DNA of 17,505 nucleotides. Source: Bacteriovoracaceae bacterium UBA2428. GTDB taxonomy: Bacteria; Bdellovibrionota; UBA2428. The notes beneath the pieces are model-generated. The model was given only the letters and a program-made list of their open reading frames with translations, was not told the DNA's origin and did no database searches. A program made the translations under genes and the position numbers. Shown in pieces: positions 1 to 7,073 of the stretch. The stretch spans positions 10,084-27,588 of the forward strand of contig DDRA01000123.1 of the NCBI GenBank assembly GCA_002343545.1, given 5' to 3'. Position 1 is the first letter of the stretch. The number at the start of each line of letters is the position of its first letter.

Positions 1-21
1 TCTCCCCGCCTGGTGGTGGGT
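1..21 (+). repeat. Left terminal inverted repeat of the ISL3 element
   Basis: Bases 1-21 begin TCTCCCCG and end GTGGTGGGT. They pair with 1296-1316 on the opposite strand at 16 of 21 positions. The outer eight bases match perfectly, as expected for a transposase-recognised tip. Confidence 0.75.
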
Positions 22-34
22 TCCTCCTAAAAAA

Positions 35-1222
35 TTAAGAAGAACAGGCAGCTAGGACTCTTAGTCTGTAGTTTTGGAAGTTGCGGAAGCCGTAACTTCT
101 TCTTTTTACGACCTTTGCAACGTTGTTCATGCCCTCGGTTCGCGCGTTTGTCAGCCCTGTTTTGAAGTACTCGAGGATCGGCTCGCGCCAGCGCAGGAGC
201 GTTTCCCTGAGGCGTTTAATTTCGGGAAGGCCGGAGGCTTTAGCGGCCTCGAGCAGGCGCTCAAAACCGCGTGAGGCTCGATCAAAACCTTTCGTACGAA
301 AGACCTCGTGGAGGCGTTCTTTGAACGCGTGAAGCTCTTGTAATTCCGGGTTTTGCCTCAGCCAGTTATCCAGGCGCGCGCGGTCGATGAACGAAAGCGC
401 AAAAAAGTTTCGCATCATGAGGCGCTTCATCTCGTGAACTCTGCGATCGCCGAGAATTTCTTTTCGTCGGCGAAGCAGCGCGGGACTCAGCAATCGAAGC
501 ACGTGGAATTTGTCACTCACGATGCGGGCATTGGGAAAGAACTCGCGTACGAACTTGCGATAAGGGTCGCTCATGTCCATCACCACGATCTGGACGTTCT
601 CGCGACCGGGGATGTGCGCAAGCTGCCGTCGTAAATCCTCCGTGGATCTGCCTTGCGCCATCTCGAAAAGATTCTTGGAATCAAAGTCCACGAGCATCGT
701 TACGAGCGCGCCGCCACCGAGCCGCTTCACGCGACCAAACCCGTGTTCGTCGATGCCAAGCACGCGCGGCCAAGGCCGCTGGCGCTCGCGTGCACGCTTA
801 GCAAGTCCCTCGTACAGGGAAGTGTAGATGAAGTCGTTTGAAACGCGGTAGATACGTTTCACACGCGCAAGATCGGTGAAGTTCTCGGCCGCCCAGCGCA
901 CCGATTCGCGAAAGCGCTGGGTGCTACGTCTGCCGGGCCAAACGCCGGTGATGCTTTCTGTGAACACGCGTTTACACGGCTTGCAAAAGAGCCGACGCTT
1001 GCGCACCGAAAGCGTGATGCCGATGGAACGCACGGGAGCGTCCTTAAGTCTTACGGTGCGGCTATCGTAGCCCGTGCTGCTGGGCTGCGCGCAATGTGGA
1101 CATGCGTGCGGGGCGCGCGCAAGCCGTGACTCAAGCAAACGATGATAGCGTCCGGTCCGCACGACTTTCTCAACGTCGATCTCGGGCAGGCTCAAAAAAT
1201 CGGGTAAAATCTTCTTGGGCAC
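35..1222 (-). CDS. ISL3-family transposase
   Basis: This is a DDE transposase that would cut and reinsert the surrounding element. Numbering is from the longer frame (409 residues, TTG at 1264). An N-terminal zinc ribbon has paired cysteines at 55/58 (CPHC) and 94/97 (CKPC). The catalytic core shows D172 in VLGIDEHGFGR, D230/D233 in VVMDMSDPY, then PNARIVSDKFHV, and E377 in the ISL3-typical TEGMNN segment. The reading frame is intact and the length normal for the family (about 400 residues), so the enzyme may be active. I prefer the GTG at 1222 because AAAGG stands at good spacing in front of it, whereas the TTG at 1264 has only a weak ribosome binding site. The gene stands alone within the element, and its base composition is less GC-rich than the neighbours', consistent with transfer. 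Confidence 0.93.
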   Translation of the reverse strand: MPKKILPDFLSLPEIDVEKVVRTGRYHRLLESRLARAPHACPHCAQPSSTGYDSRTVRLKDAPVRSIGITLSVRKRRLFCKPCKRVFTESITGVWPGRRSTQRFRESVRWAAENFTDLARVKRIYRVSNDFIYTSLYEGLAKRARERQRPWPRVLGIDEHGFGRVKRLGGGALVTMLVDFDSKNLFEMAQGRSTEDLRRQLAHIPGRENVQIVVMDMSDPYRKFVREFFPNARIVSDKFHVLRLLSPALLRRRKEILGDRRVHEMKRLMMRNFFALSFIDRARLDNWLRQNPELQELHAFKERLHEVFRTKGFDRASRGFERLLEAAKASGLPEIKRLRETLLRWREPILEYFKTGLTNARTEGMNNVAKVVKRRSYGFRNFQNYRLRVLAACSS

Positions 1223-1295
1223 GGGGCCGCCTTTCTCTGCAAGTGTTTGATTTCGCAAAACCAATTCTTACAGAAAAAGATCCCGCGCCCTATTC

Positions 1296-1316
1296 ACCCA
1301 CTACGTTCCGGGGAGA
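1296..1316 (-). repeat. Right terminal inverted repeat of the ISL3 element
   Basis: Read on the minus strand this begins TCTCCCCG and continues to GTAGTGGGT, mirroring the left tip at 1-21. It lies 31 bases upstream of the first possible transposase start codon and bounds the element on the right. Confidence 0.75.
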
Positions 1317-1368
1317 AAGGGAGGCCGGCGGTCGGCACTCCGCCTCGAGGCCAATCCCGACGAAAGCT

Positions 1369-1500
1369 TCAAGCGCCGAGTAGAGCATCGATGCCGAGCT
1401 CACCACGCACCCGAAGGGCCTTTTCGGGGCCCCGCGCCTTAAGCCCGAGCGGCGGCGATCCACTCGAGAAAACTTTATACGTCTTCATGATCGTCGTCAT
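1369..1500 (-). CDS. Possible short ORF or gene remnant beside the IS (43 aa)
   Basis: A minus-strand frame from ATG at 1500 begins MTTIMKTYKVFSS and ends at TGA (1369-1371), giving 43 residues. Third positions are moderately GC-rich, which mildly favours coding. I see no clear ribosome binding site. Just past the stop another frame continues open up to the IS boundary, so this could be the broken end of a gene interrupted by the insertion. I do not recognise a family. It may equally be non-coding DNA between the IS and the next gene. Confidence 0.2.
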   Translation of the reverse strand: MTTIMKTYKVFSSGSPPLGLKARGPEKALRVRGELGIDALLGA

Positions 1501-1535
1501 GTTGGGGGCTGGTGCCGCGGACTATTTTGGGCGGC

Positions 1536-2306
1536 ATGAAAGCACCCTTCCTTTTGGCCCTCGCTCTTTCCGTTAACCTCGCGCAAGCTCGACCTGTCGC
1601 GCTCGCCGGCAATCTCGGTGATTCCGTCGAAGTCGAGATTGATCAGGCGTACATTCCGGCGCACGGTTTCGACGATAACGACAACGTTCAGCTTGTCGTC
1701 GAGGGACGTTTGCCGAACGCTTGCTACACCGCGACCGAGGCGACGGCTCGTCGTGCGAGCGGAAGCTCGGTCTTTCGGCTCCTGCAGAGCGCCCATCGCA
1801 ACCAAAGTGGGGTCTGCGCGCCCGGAGCCAATCTGCCGCCGGATCTTCGTCATCCCGTGCCCTTCACGAGCGAAATCAGTCTCGGGCGTCTCGAGGCCGG
1901 TAGCTACCGCTTAGCGTTCGGGCGCAATCGCGAACGCGTCTTTCAAGTGGGGATCGCTCAGACCGGGTCGGTCGATGACTTGCGCTACGCGACGATTACG
2001 AACGCCTTTGCCGAAGACTCGGTGGCGGCGGCTTCGCCGAACTTCGAGGTCCGAATCACGGGAATGCTCAACTCCTCTTGCGCGGTTCTTGCCGAGCCGA
2101 AGCTTTTGTTTGAGGGCGACGTCGTCGTGATCTTGCTCGGAACCGAACAAGACGGAGATTACTGTCTTCCGGTGAGCCACCCGTTCTACGAAGTTCTTAA
2201 GGTTCCCACACCCCCGGCGGGGCGCTACTTGCTTCACGTGCGGAGTCTGGGCGGCCAAGCCAAGAACAAACTCTTCAGCGTCGTCCGCGGGAACCGACCG
2301 CGCTAG
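1536..2306 (+). CDS. Secreted protein with two tandem homologous domains, function unknown
   Basis: The protein is 256 residues from ATG at 1536, chosen because it opens directly with a signal peptide (MKAPFLLALALSVNLAQA, probable cleavage after AQA). A GTG at 1512 in frame would add eight residues before the signal. The mature part consists of two repeats of about 100 residues (about 37-138 and 150-249). Each has a hydrophobic beta-rich start, a short segment ending in cysteine (C63, C182), a second cysteine (C94, C210), a Pro-Phe pair (HPVPF, SHPFYEV), an AG-[SR]-Y-hydrophobic strand and a final F-x-V strand. Each repeat probably forms a beta-sandwich with one disulfide, which fits export. 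No catalytic motif is visible. The gene follows the IS and converges on hemN. It was probably not disrupted by the insertion, which lies 219 bases upstream. Confidence 0.75.
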   Translation: MKAPFLLALALSVNLAQARPVALAGNLGDSVEVEIDQAYIPAHGFDDNDNVQLVVEGRLPNACYTATEATARRASGSSVFRLLQSAHRNQSGVCAPGANLPPDLRHPVPFTSEISLGRLEAGSYRLAFGRNRERVFQVGIAQTGSVDDLRYATITNAFAEDSVAAASPNFEVRITGMLNSSCAVLAEPKLLFEGDVVVILLGTEQDGDYCLPVSHPFYEVLKVPTPPAGRYLLHVRSLGGQAKNKLFSVVRGNRPR

Positions 2307-2412
2307 GGCATCTTCATTCGGCCGCTTCGATCCGATTCGCCCCGCGGGACCTTCAAAGATTAGGGGGTCTTCGCGACGACCAGCGTGAGAGATCACTCGG
2401 CAAGGAGGCGGC

Positions 2413-2547
2413 CTAGACGGATCGACTGAAACTCGCGGCTCGGGGATTCGCCTCGAGCGCCGGGAGGTGCTCGTCGAAGAGTGCGCACGCGTTGCGAACG
2501 AAAGGCCGTCCCTTTTCGGTCACGCGGAACTCTTGACTGTGGTGATC
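2413..2547 (-). pseudogene. hemN: Out-of-frame C-terminal segment of hemN
   Basis: Read in a different frame from the upstream gene, this stretch encodes 44 residues containing FRVTEKGRPFVRN, then a CALFDEHL segment and the ending AASFSRSV. HemN proteins end in the same way (E. coli has QVTAKGRLLIRN and then FDTYL near its C-terminus). The stop is the TAG at 2413-2415. Total span from 3755 to 2413 is one base short of a multiple of three, so a single missing base accounts for the break. Confidence 0.8.
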
Positions 2548-3755
2548 TCACTCAATGCGATCTGCGTCCACTCGTCGTCGCTCAATCGCGTCGAAAATCG
2601 ACACATGAGATCGAGGATGATCTGCCGGCGACGCCGATCTTCGCGGCTTAGCGCGTGTCCTCCGATGGGGTCGACGTCGCCCCTTTCGATGCGATCGTGC
2701 CATCGCTCGACATCCTTCTCGTTCTGTGCGAACGCGAATCCTGAATCGGAAAGACTCGACGGGCCCAAACCGACGAGCAGATCCGTTCGTCTCGGCGTAT
2801 AGCCCATGAAATTACGGTGCAAGGTCCCGGTCGTCAGCGCCGCGACGAGCTCATCCTCGGGGAGCGCAAAGTGGTCCATGCCGATTTCCACGTAGCCTTG
2901 TGTCTCCACGCTCTCGCGCAGGGATTCGTAGAGGGCGCGTTTCTTGGCGGCTTCCGGCAGGCCATGCCGTTCGAGGTCACGCTGGGCCGGTTTGAGCGAG
3001 GGAAGGTGAGCATAGCTGTAGACCGCCACGCGCGAGGGGCGAAGTTGCGCGAGATGACGGCCGGTTTCGGCCATGGTGCTTTCGGTTTGCAGGGGAAGCC
3101 CGAAGACGAAGTCGAAGTTGATGCGGTCGATACCGCGCGCTCGAAGCGCGTCGACGACGAGCTCGACCTGATCACGGCTTTGGTAGCGCTTGATGGCTCG
3201 GAGTGTGGGCACGTGAAAGTCTTGGACGCCGAGGCTCGCGCGGTGGACGCCGACGCTTTGGAGGGCGTCGGCGTGTTCAAGTCGAAAGCTGCGGGGATCG
3301 ATCTCGATGGAGATGTCGACCTGATCGGCGTTGGGGAGACGTTCCCGAATCCCCCCGATGAGACGGGACAGCTCCGCGGGGGGAAGCCAGGTGGGAGTGC
3401 CGCCGCCCAAGTGTAGTTCGCGAAGGCGCGCTCGGGACCATGCCGCCGGCCAGGTTCGCGATTTAAGTTCGAGCTCGCGCAGGAGGCTATCGACGAAGCG
3501 GGGGGCGAGGCTTCGGTCCCGTCGAATATCACGGGTGCAGGCGCAAAATGCGCAGAGCGAATGACAGTAAGGGATGTGTACGTAGAGCGAAAGCGCAAGC
3601 TCGGCCTCCGAGCGACCCGCGGACGCGGATTCGAGCGAGCGATACCATGCGTCCTTCGTGAGCCCCGTCCAAGCGGGGACGGTCGGATAGCTCGTGTAGC
3701 GCGGGACGGGCCGATCGTACTTGGCGAGGAGCAGGGGTGGAACCGACGGCTTCAC
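2520..3755 (-). CDS. hemN: Oxygen-independent coproporphyrinogen III oxidase (HemN-like), C-terminus frameshifted
   Basis: This radical-SAM enzyme would convert coproporphyrinogen III to protoporphyrinogen IX in heme synthesis without oxygen. The N-terminus shows the HemN signature KYDRPVPRYTSYPT (residues 12-25). The cluster motif is C64-x3-C68-x2-C71-x-C73 (CHSLCAFCAC), including the extra fourth cysteine seen in HemN. GGGTP follows at 117-121, then EIDPR, GVQDF and GLPLQT. The start is GTG at 3755; an overlapping ATG at 3759 is in another frame. The frame ends early (411 residues, SSA*), while HemN proteins are usually about 450. The missing C-terminal block is present immediately downstream in another frame (2413-2547), and one extra base near 2545-2560 would give 447 residues. 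The cause is either a real mutation or a sequencing error. Confidence 0.88.
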   Translation of the reverse strand: MKPSVPPLLLAKYDRPVPRYTSYPTVPAWTGLTKDAWYRSLESASAGRSEAELALSLYVHIPYCHSLCAFCACTRDIRRDRSLAPRFVDSLLRELELKSRTWPAAWSRARLRELHLGGGTPTWLPPAELSRLIGGIRERLPNADQVDISIEIDPRSFRLEHADALQSVGVHRASLGVQDFHVPTLRAIKRYQSRDQVELVVDALRARGIDRINFDFVFGLPLQTESTMAETGRHLAQLRPSRVAVYSYAHLPSLKPAQRDLERHGLPEAAKKRALYESLRESVETQGYVEIGMDHFALPEDELVAALTTGTLHRNFMGYTPRRTDLLVGLGPSSLSDSGFAFAQNEKDVERWHDRIERGDVDPIGGHALSREDRRRRQIILDLMCRFSTRLSDDEWTQIALSEITTVKSSA

Positions 3756-3919
3756 GCATCCTAGCGTGCCCTCGATTCTCCGCGGGAACTATGACGAGGA
3801 TCATGATGAGAAAAGAATACGAGCGAGGAGTCCCCAAGTTGCGGTCTTGGAGATCGCGGGTCCCGCACGTGGCGGACTTCGTACGAGTTCTTGGGCTAGT
3901 GGTAGAGCGTGAAAGGCGT

Positions 3920-6256
3920 TCAGACGATTTCGATCGGGACGAACACGGCCAGGTTCTTGGGCAGGATCCGCAGCCCGAGGGCCTTGGCGCGCGCTTGGAT
4001 GTCCGCGTCTTCGTAACGACTCGTGACGAGAACGCTTTGGGGGGCGATGTCGAGTTCGGCCACGACGTCGACGCCGCGTCGACTTTGACCGAAGAACTCG
4101 TGGTCGATCAGAACTTGAAAGTTCGCGGGAGCCCGCTCCTTAAAGTCGCGCGCGAAGCCTTCCAGATTCTTGTGGTGAGTTTTCTCCAGCCGGAGCGCGG
4201 CCGCTCCGAGCGGCTCGAGTCGCGCGCGCCAAATGCCGTGGATGTGTTCGTCGTCGTCGACGATGAAAAGGGGATCCCGGCCGCGGAGCACGAGCTTTTC
4301 CACCATCCAGCCCGGGTTGCGCTCGATCGGGAGGATGACCTTCACGGTCGTTCCCGGTCCGTTGGCGTGGCTCTCGAAACGAAGGCGTCCCCCGAAGCGG
4401 CGGATCAGGCGCTCGGCGTACGGCAAGCCGAGCCCGTGCCCGCTTTCGGTCGAATGGCGTTTGCCGTGGGAATGGAAGCGCCCTTCGTTGAATTGTCGGA
4501 GAATCTCGGGGGGAATGCCGCGGCCGTTGTCGGTGACGCTCAGTTCGACCTCGTCGCCCCGAGCTTCGAAGTTCAACTCGACGCCGATGCCGTTTTCCCC
4601 GCCGGCCTCCACGGCGTTGCTAACGAGGTTGCTGAGCACCCGTTTCAACTCGTTCGCGTTGACGCGCACGAAGAGGTGGAAGTTCCGACTGTGGATTGTT
4701 CTCTCGATCGAGATGTTCTGGAAGGGACGGTACTGGTAGCGCTTTTCGGACACGAGCGAGTCGACGAGCGCGCTCAGCAGCACGGGTTCCGTGGGGGCCT
4801 CGGGCGCGGGCGCGGGGCTAGCGGGGGCCTTGCTCCCGGCCCCGAGTCGCGTCTTGCGTTCGCGTAGCAGGTTGTTGGCGATGTCGCGTATGCGGTTGAG
4901 CGCGTTGCGCACGACGAGCCGGTTCTCCTCGGGCAACGCGTTGACGTCCCGGAGCGCGACGTCGAGCGCGGCGAGCGGCGAGCGAATGTCATGGGAAACT
5001 TGGCTCGCGAGATTCGCGGTCTCGGTCAAGACCCGCGTTTCGACTTTCAGCCGCTCGTTGTCGGCGTTGGCCTTCTCTTTTTCCTGCGTCAGGATGCGGA
5101 TCCGGTAGGCGAGACCGAAGGCGATCAGCAGGGTCTCCATGCCCGATCCGATCTGGATGGCGTAGGTCGTCAGGAAAGAATGCGGGACGAAGCCCAGGTT
5201 CCGCAGGCTCATCATGACGATGCCGAGCAGGAAGACCACCCAGGCCAGGAAGAAGTACCGCGCGGGCATGAAGCCCAGGTGCCAAACGTAGCCCGAGGCC
5301 ACCAGCGCCATCGTCGCGACGACGGGAGAGCCGATGGCGCCCATCATGGCGGACGCGCGGTAAGGCAAGAAGATCGAGAGGCCCGCGAACGAGAAAAGCA
5401 AGATGGCCGTCACCCGGAAGAGACGGTCGAAGCGGGGCGCGAAGTTCCGGAGATTCAGGTAGTGGCCGCTGAACGTGAGGATGAAACCCAAGAAGAGCGG
5501 AATGCTCACGGGAACCGCGTAACGGGTCAGCGGCTCGTAGAAGCGCCAGAAGTAAAAGTTTCCGAAGCCATCGGCGGCCGCCTGAAAAACGGAATAGAAG
5601 AAAACGTAGAGAACGTACTTCAGGTACAGGGTGTCCTTCAGCGAGAAAAACAAGAAGAGGTTGAAGAGCACCATGGACAGGATGAGTCCGTAGTAGAGGC
5701 CCGCTCCGAAGTTGAGGGGCTCGAGAAAGCGGATCGATTCGTTCCCGTCCTTCGGAAGGATGGGAGCCTGCAAGGAGCCTTGCGACCCGAGCACGAGCCA
5801 GAAGGTCTTCGTCTCGCCCGACGAGAAAGAGTACGCAAAATGGGGCACGACGCCGTTTTGGCCGGGATCGGAGGCCGCCCGGGACCGATCGACGTCGCCG
5901 AGCTTGGCGAGCGCGCGCGGTTCGCCCGTCGAGCTCGCCTCGTAGACCTCGATATGGTCGAGGACCGGATAGCGGATGAAAAAATTGATCGCCTGCGGAG
6001 CGGCCAAATCCGTGGCCGCCGTGCAGTCCATCCGTACGACGAGTTTCTTCTTCGTGAAGCCGAAGGACTTGGCGGCCAGGACGCCGAGTTCGATCGGCTC
6101 GAGGGCCAGCTTCGTGAAATCAGAAACATCTTCGCTCAAAGCGAAGCCGGCCGCGCAATGAAACGGGGCGACCGGCTTCGACGCGGAGGCGTCGTTCGCG
6201 AATGAGAAGAGGGCGAGGGCCAAGGCCGACCCGACCCAACGCCGAAGCTTAGACAA
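3920..6256 (-). CDS. 7TMR-DISM hybrid sensor histidine kinase with C-terminal receiver
   Basis: A membrane-bound signalling kinase of 778 residues. After a signal sequence (1-26) comes a periplasmic DISMED2-like sensor domain (about 30-170), then seven hydrophobic helices of 7TMR-DISM type (about 184-387) and a coiled coil (388-415). The DHp helix carries H422 (VSHDIRSP). A Pro/Ala linker (about 476-491) precedes the ATPase domain: N-box N543/N547, G1 box D576 (DNGRG) and G2 box GHGLGLPYA (606-614). A C-terminal receiver (about 660-778) keeps the acidic pair D667/D668, acceptor D718, T745/S746 and K767, so it should accept phosphate. No Hpt or output domain is attached, so a separate partner is expected. 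The start is TTG at 6256 with AAAGGA upstream. It overlaps the preceding hydrolase gene by 8 nt, implying co-translation with the enzyme cluster. Confidence 0.93.
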   Translation of the reverse strand: MSKLRRWVGSALALALFSFANDASASKPVAPFHCAAGFALSEDVSDFTKLALEPIELGVLAAKSFGFTKKKLVVRMDCTAATDLAAPQAINFFIRYPVLDHIEVYEASSTGEPRALAKLGDVDRSRAASDPGQNGVVPHFAYSFSSGETKTFWLVLGSQGSLQAPILPKDGNESIRFLEPLNFGAGLYYGLILSMVLFNLFLFFSLKDTLYLKYVLYVFFYSVFQAAADGFGNFYFWRFYEPLTRYAVPVSIPLFLGFILTFSGHYLNLRNFAPRFDRLFRVTAILLFSFAGLSIFLPYRASAMMGAIGSPVVATMALVASGYVWHLGFMPARYFFLAWVVFLLGIVMMSLRNLGFVPHSFLTTYAIQIGSGMETLLIAFGLAYRIRILTQEKEKANADNERLKVETRVLTETANLASQVSHDIRSPLAALDVALRDVNALPEENRLVVRNALNRIRDIANNLLRERKTRLGAGSKAPASPAPAPEAPTEPVLLSALVDSLVSEKRYQYRPFQNISIERTIHSRNFHLFVRVNANELKRVLSNLVSNAVEAGGENGIGVELNFEARGDEVELSVTDNGRGIPPEILRQFNEGRFHSHGKRHSTESGHGLGLPYAERLIRRFGGRLRFESHANGPGTTVKVILPIERNPGWMVEKLVLRGRDPLFIVDDDEHIHGIWRARLEPLGAAALRLEKTHHKNLEGFARDFKERAPANFQVLIDHEFFGQSRRGVDVVAELDIAPQSVLVTSRYEDADIQARAKALGLRILPKNLAVFVPIEIV

Positions 6257-7073
6257 AGAAGTATCCTTTCAGCTCGTCGAGGATGCGATGGTTGGTCCAG
6301 TGATTGAGATGGGGAAAGGTCTCGATCCGGAAGTCGGAGAAATATTCGTCGAGGCCTTGGATGTTCTCGGTCGTGAGCGCGTGGTCGAGCTCGCCCCATA
6401 GGATCCGCGTCGGGGCCGTAATCGGCCCGATCGGCGCCGACGCGAGGGGACCGAGCAGATCGTAAACCCGGGCCATGCGCTCGAGCCGGCCGACTTGGGC
6501 CCAAGTCGAGAGATAACGGGCTTGGGTCTCGGCGGTAACGCCCGAGACCTCATCGAAGAGGCTAAAGCGGAGTCGCTTGAAGTCGCTGCTTCGTTCCTTG
6601 GCCGCAAAGTACTCGGACTGGAGGTAGGCGATGTAGCGACTACGGCTCCGTTGTTCTTCGCTGCTTTCCATCAGCGCCAAGAGTCGTTTGGGGTGGGGCG
6701 CGTTCAGGAGGATGAGTTGATCGACGTGGGCGCGTTGCAGGCCCAGCGTCGCTTGCGCGAGAATCCCGCCCCAGTCGTGACCGACGAGGATGACGCGGCC
6801 GTCGCCGCCTTCGCGGGCTTTCGTGATCATCGAGACGATCGTCGAAATCATGCGTTCGAGAAGTCCGGCGGCATCTTTCGTCTCGTCGAGGGCAGATTCG
6901 CCGAAGCCCGGCAGGTCGACGGCGATTCCGCGGTAACGCTCCCCCAAGGCGGCGAGGTGCGCCGTCCAGGCTTCCTTGGATTCCGGAAACCCGTGCAGGA
7001 AGAGCACCGTGGGACGGCCGGCCGCGCCGACCTCCAGGTAGCTCGCTTCTTTAGTTTGCGACTTTGAAAGCAT
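6249..7073 (-). CDS. Alpha/beta hydrolase with Asp nucleophile, epoxide hydrolase/haloalkane dehalogenase-like
   Basis: A 274-residue cytoplasmic alpha/beta-hydrolase. HGFPESKEAW (27-36) supplies the oxyanion-hole HGFPE motif. The nucleophile elbow is GHDWGG with D100, the Asp form typical of epoxide hydrolases and dehalogenases rather than the Ser of esterases. The likely acid is D230 (WGELDHAL) and the base H258 (HLNHW). The cap region holds Y147, Y150 and Y155, candidates for the ring-opening tyrosines of epoxide hydrolases. It starts at ATG 7073 with AAGG upstream, overlaps the end of the FAD monooxygenase gene by 23 nt, and its own end overlaps the kinase gene. Pairing with a LasC-like monooxygenase suggests an epoxide substrate, which is inference. 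A dehalogenase is the main alternative. Confidence 0.9.
   Translation of the reverse strand: MLSKSQTKEASYLEVGAAGRPTVLFLHGFPESKEAWTAHLAALGERYRGIAVDLPGFGESALDETKDAAGLLERMISTIVSMITKAREGGDGRVILVGHDWGGILAQATLGLQRAHVDQLILLNAPHPKRLLALMESSEEQRSRSRYIAYLQSEYFAAKERSSDFKRLRFSLFDEVSGVTAETQARYLSTWAQVGRLERMARVYDLLGPLASAPIGPITAPTRILWGELDHALTTENIQGLDEYFSDFRIETFPHLNHWTNHRILDELKGYFFV

Larger units (their letters stand above)
1..1316 (-). mobile_element. ISL3-family insertion sequence, apparently complete
   Basis: The element consists of one ISL3-type transposase gene between imperfect terminal inverted repeats. The left end (1-21) and the reverse complement of 1296-1316 share TCTCCCCG, then a four-base mismatch block, then GT-G-TGGGT with one mismatch, giving 16 matches in 21. 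ISL3 elements typically have a single transposase gene, imperfect repeats of this size and an 8-bp target duplication. The bases after the right end (aagggagg, 1317-1324) would be the duplication, but the left flank lies outside the window. The inverted repeat begins exactly at base 1, so the window may start at a contig edge caused by a multicopy IS, or the element may extend slightly further left. Confidence 0.8.

Noticed and set aside
2307..2412. Possible bidirectional terminator between the secreted-protein gene and hemN
   Set aside because: Only a short near-palindrome (GGTCTTCGCGACGACC) is present, with no room for a loop and no T-run on either strand.
3856..3866. GCGGG-T-CCCGC palindrome in the kinase-hemN gap
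   Set aside because: Eleven bases of pure G/C symmetry are expected by chance in DNA of this composition, and the site is far from the hemN start with no promoter beside it.
3737..4867. + strand open frame of 376 codons
   Set aside because: It begins inside the antisense of hemN and runs through the kinase ATPase and receiver domains. It has no motif or ribosome binding site.
4991..6205. + strand open frame of 404 codons over the kinase gene
   Set aside because: The translation is an Arg/Glu-rich low-complexity mirror of the transmembrane region of the histidine kinase. It has no start signal or domain.
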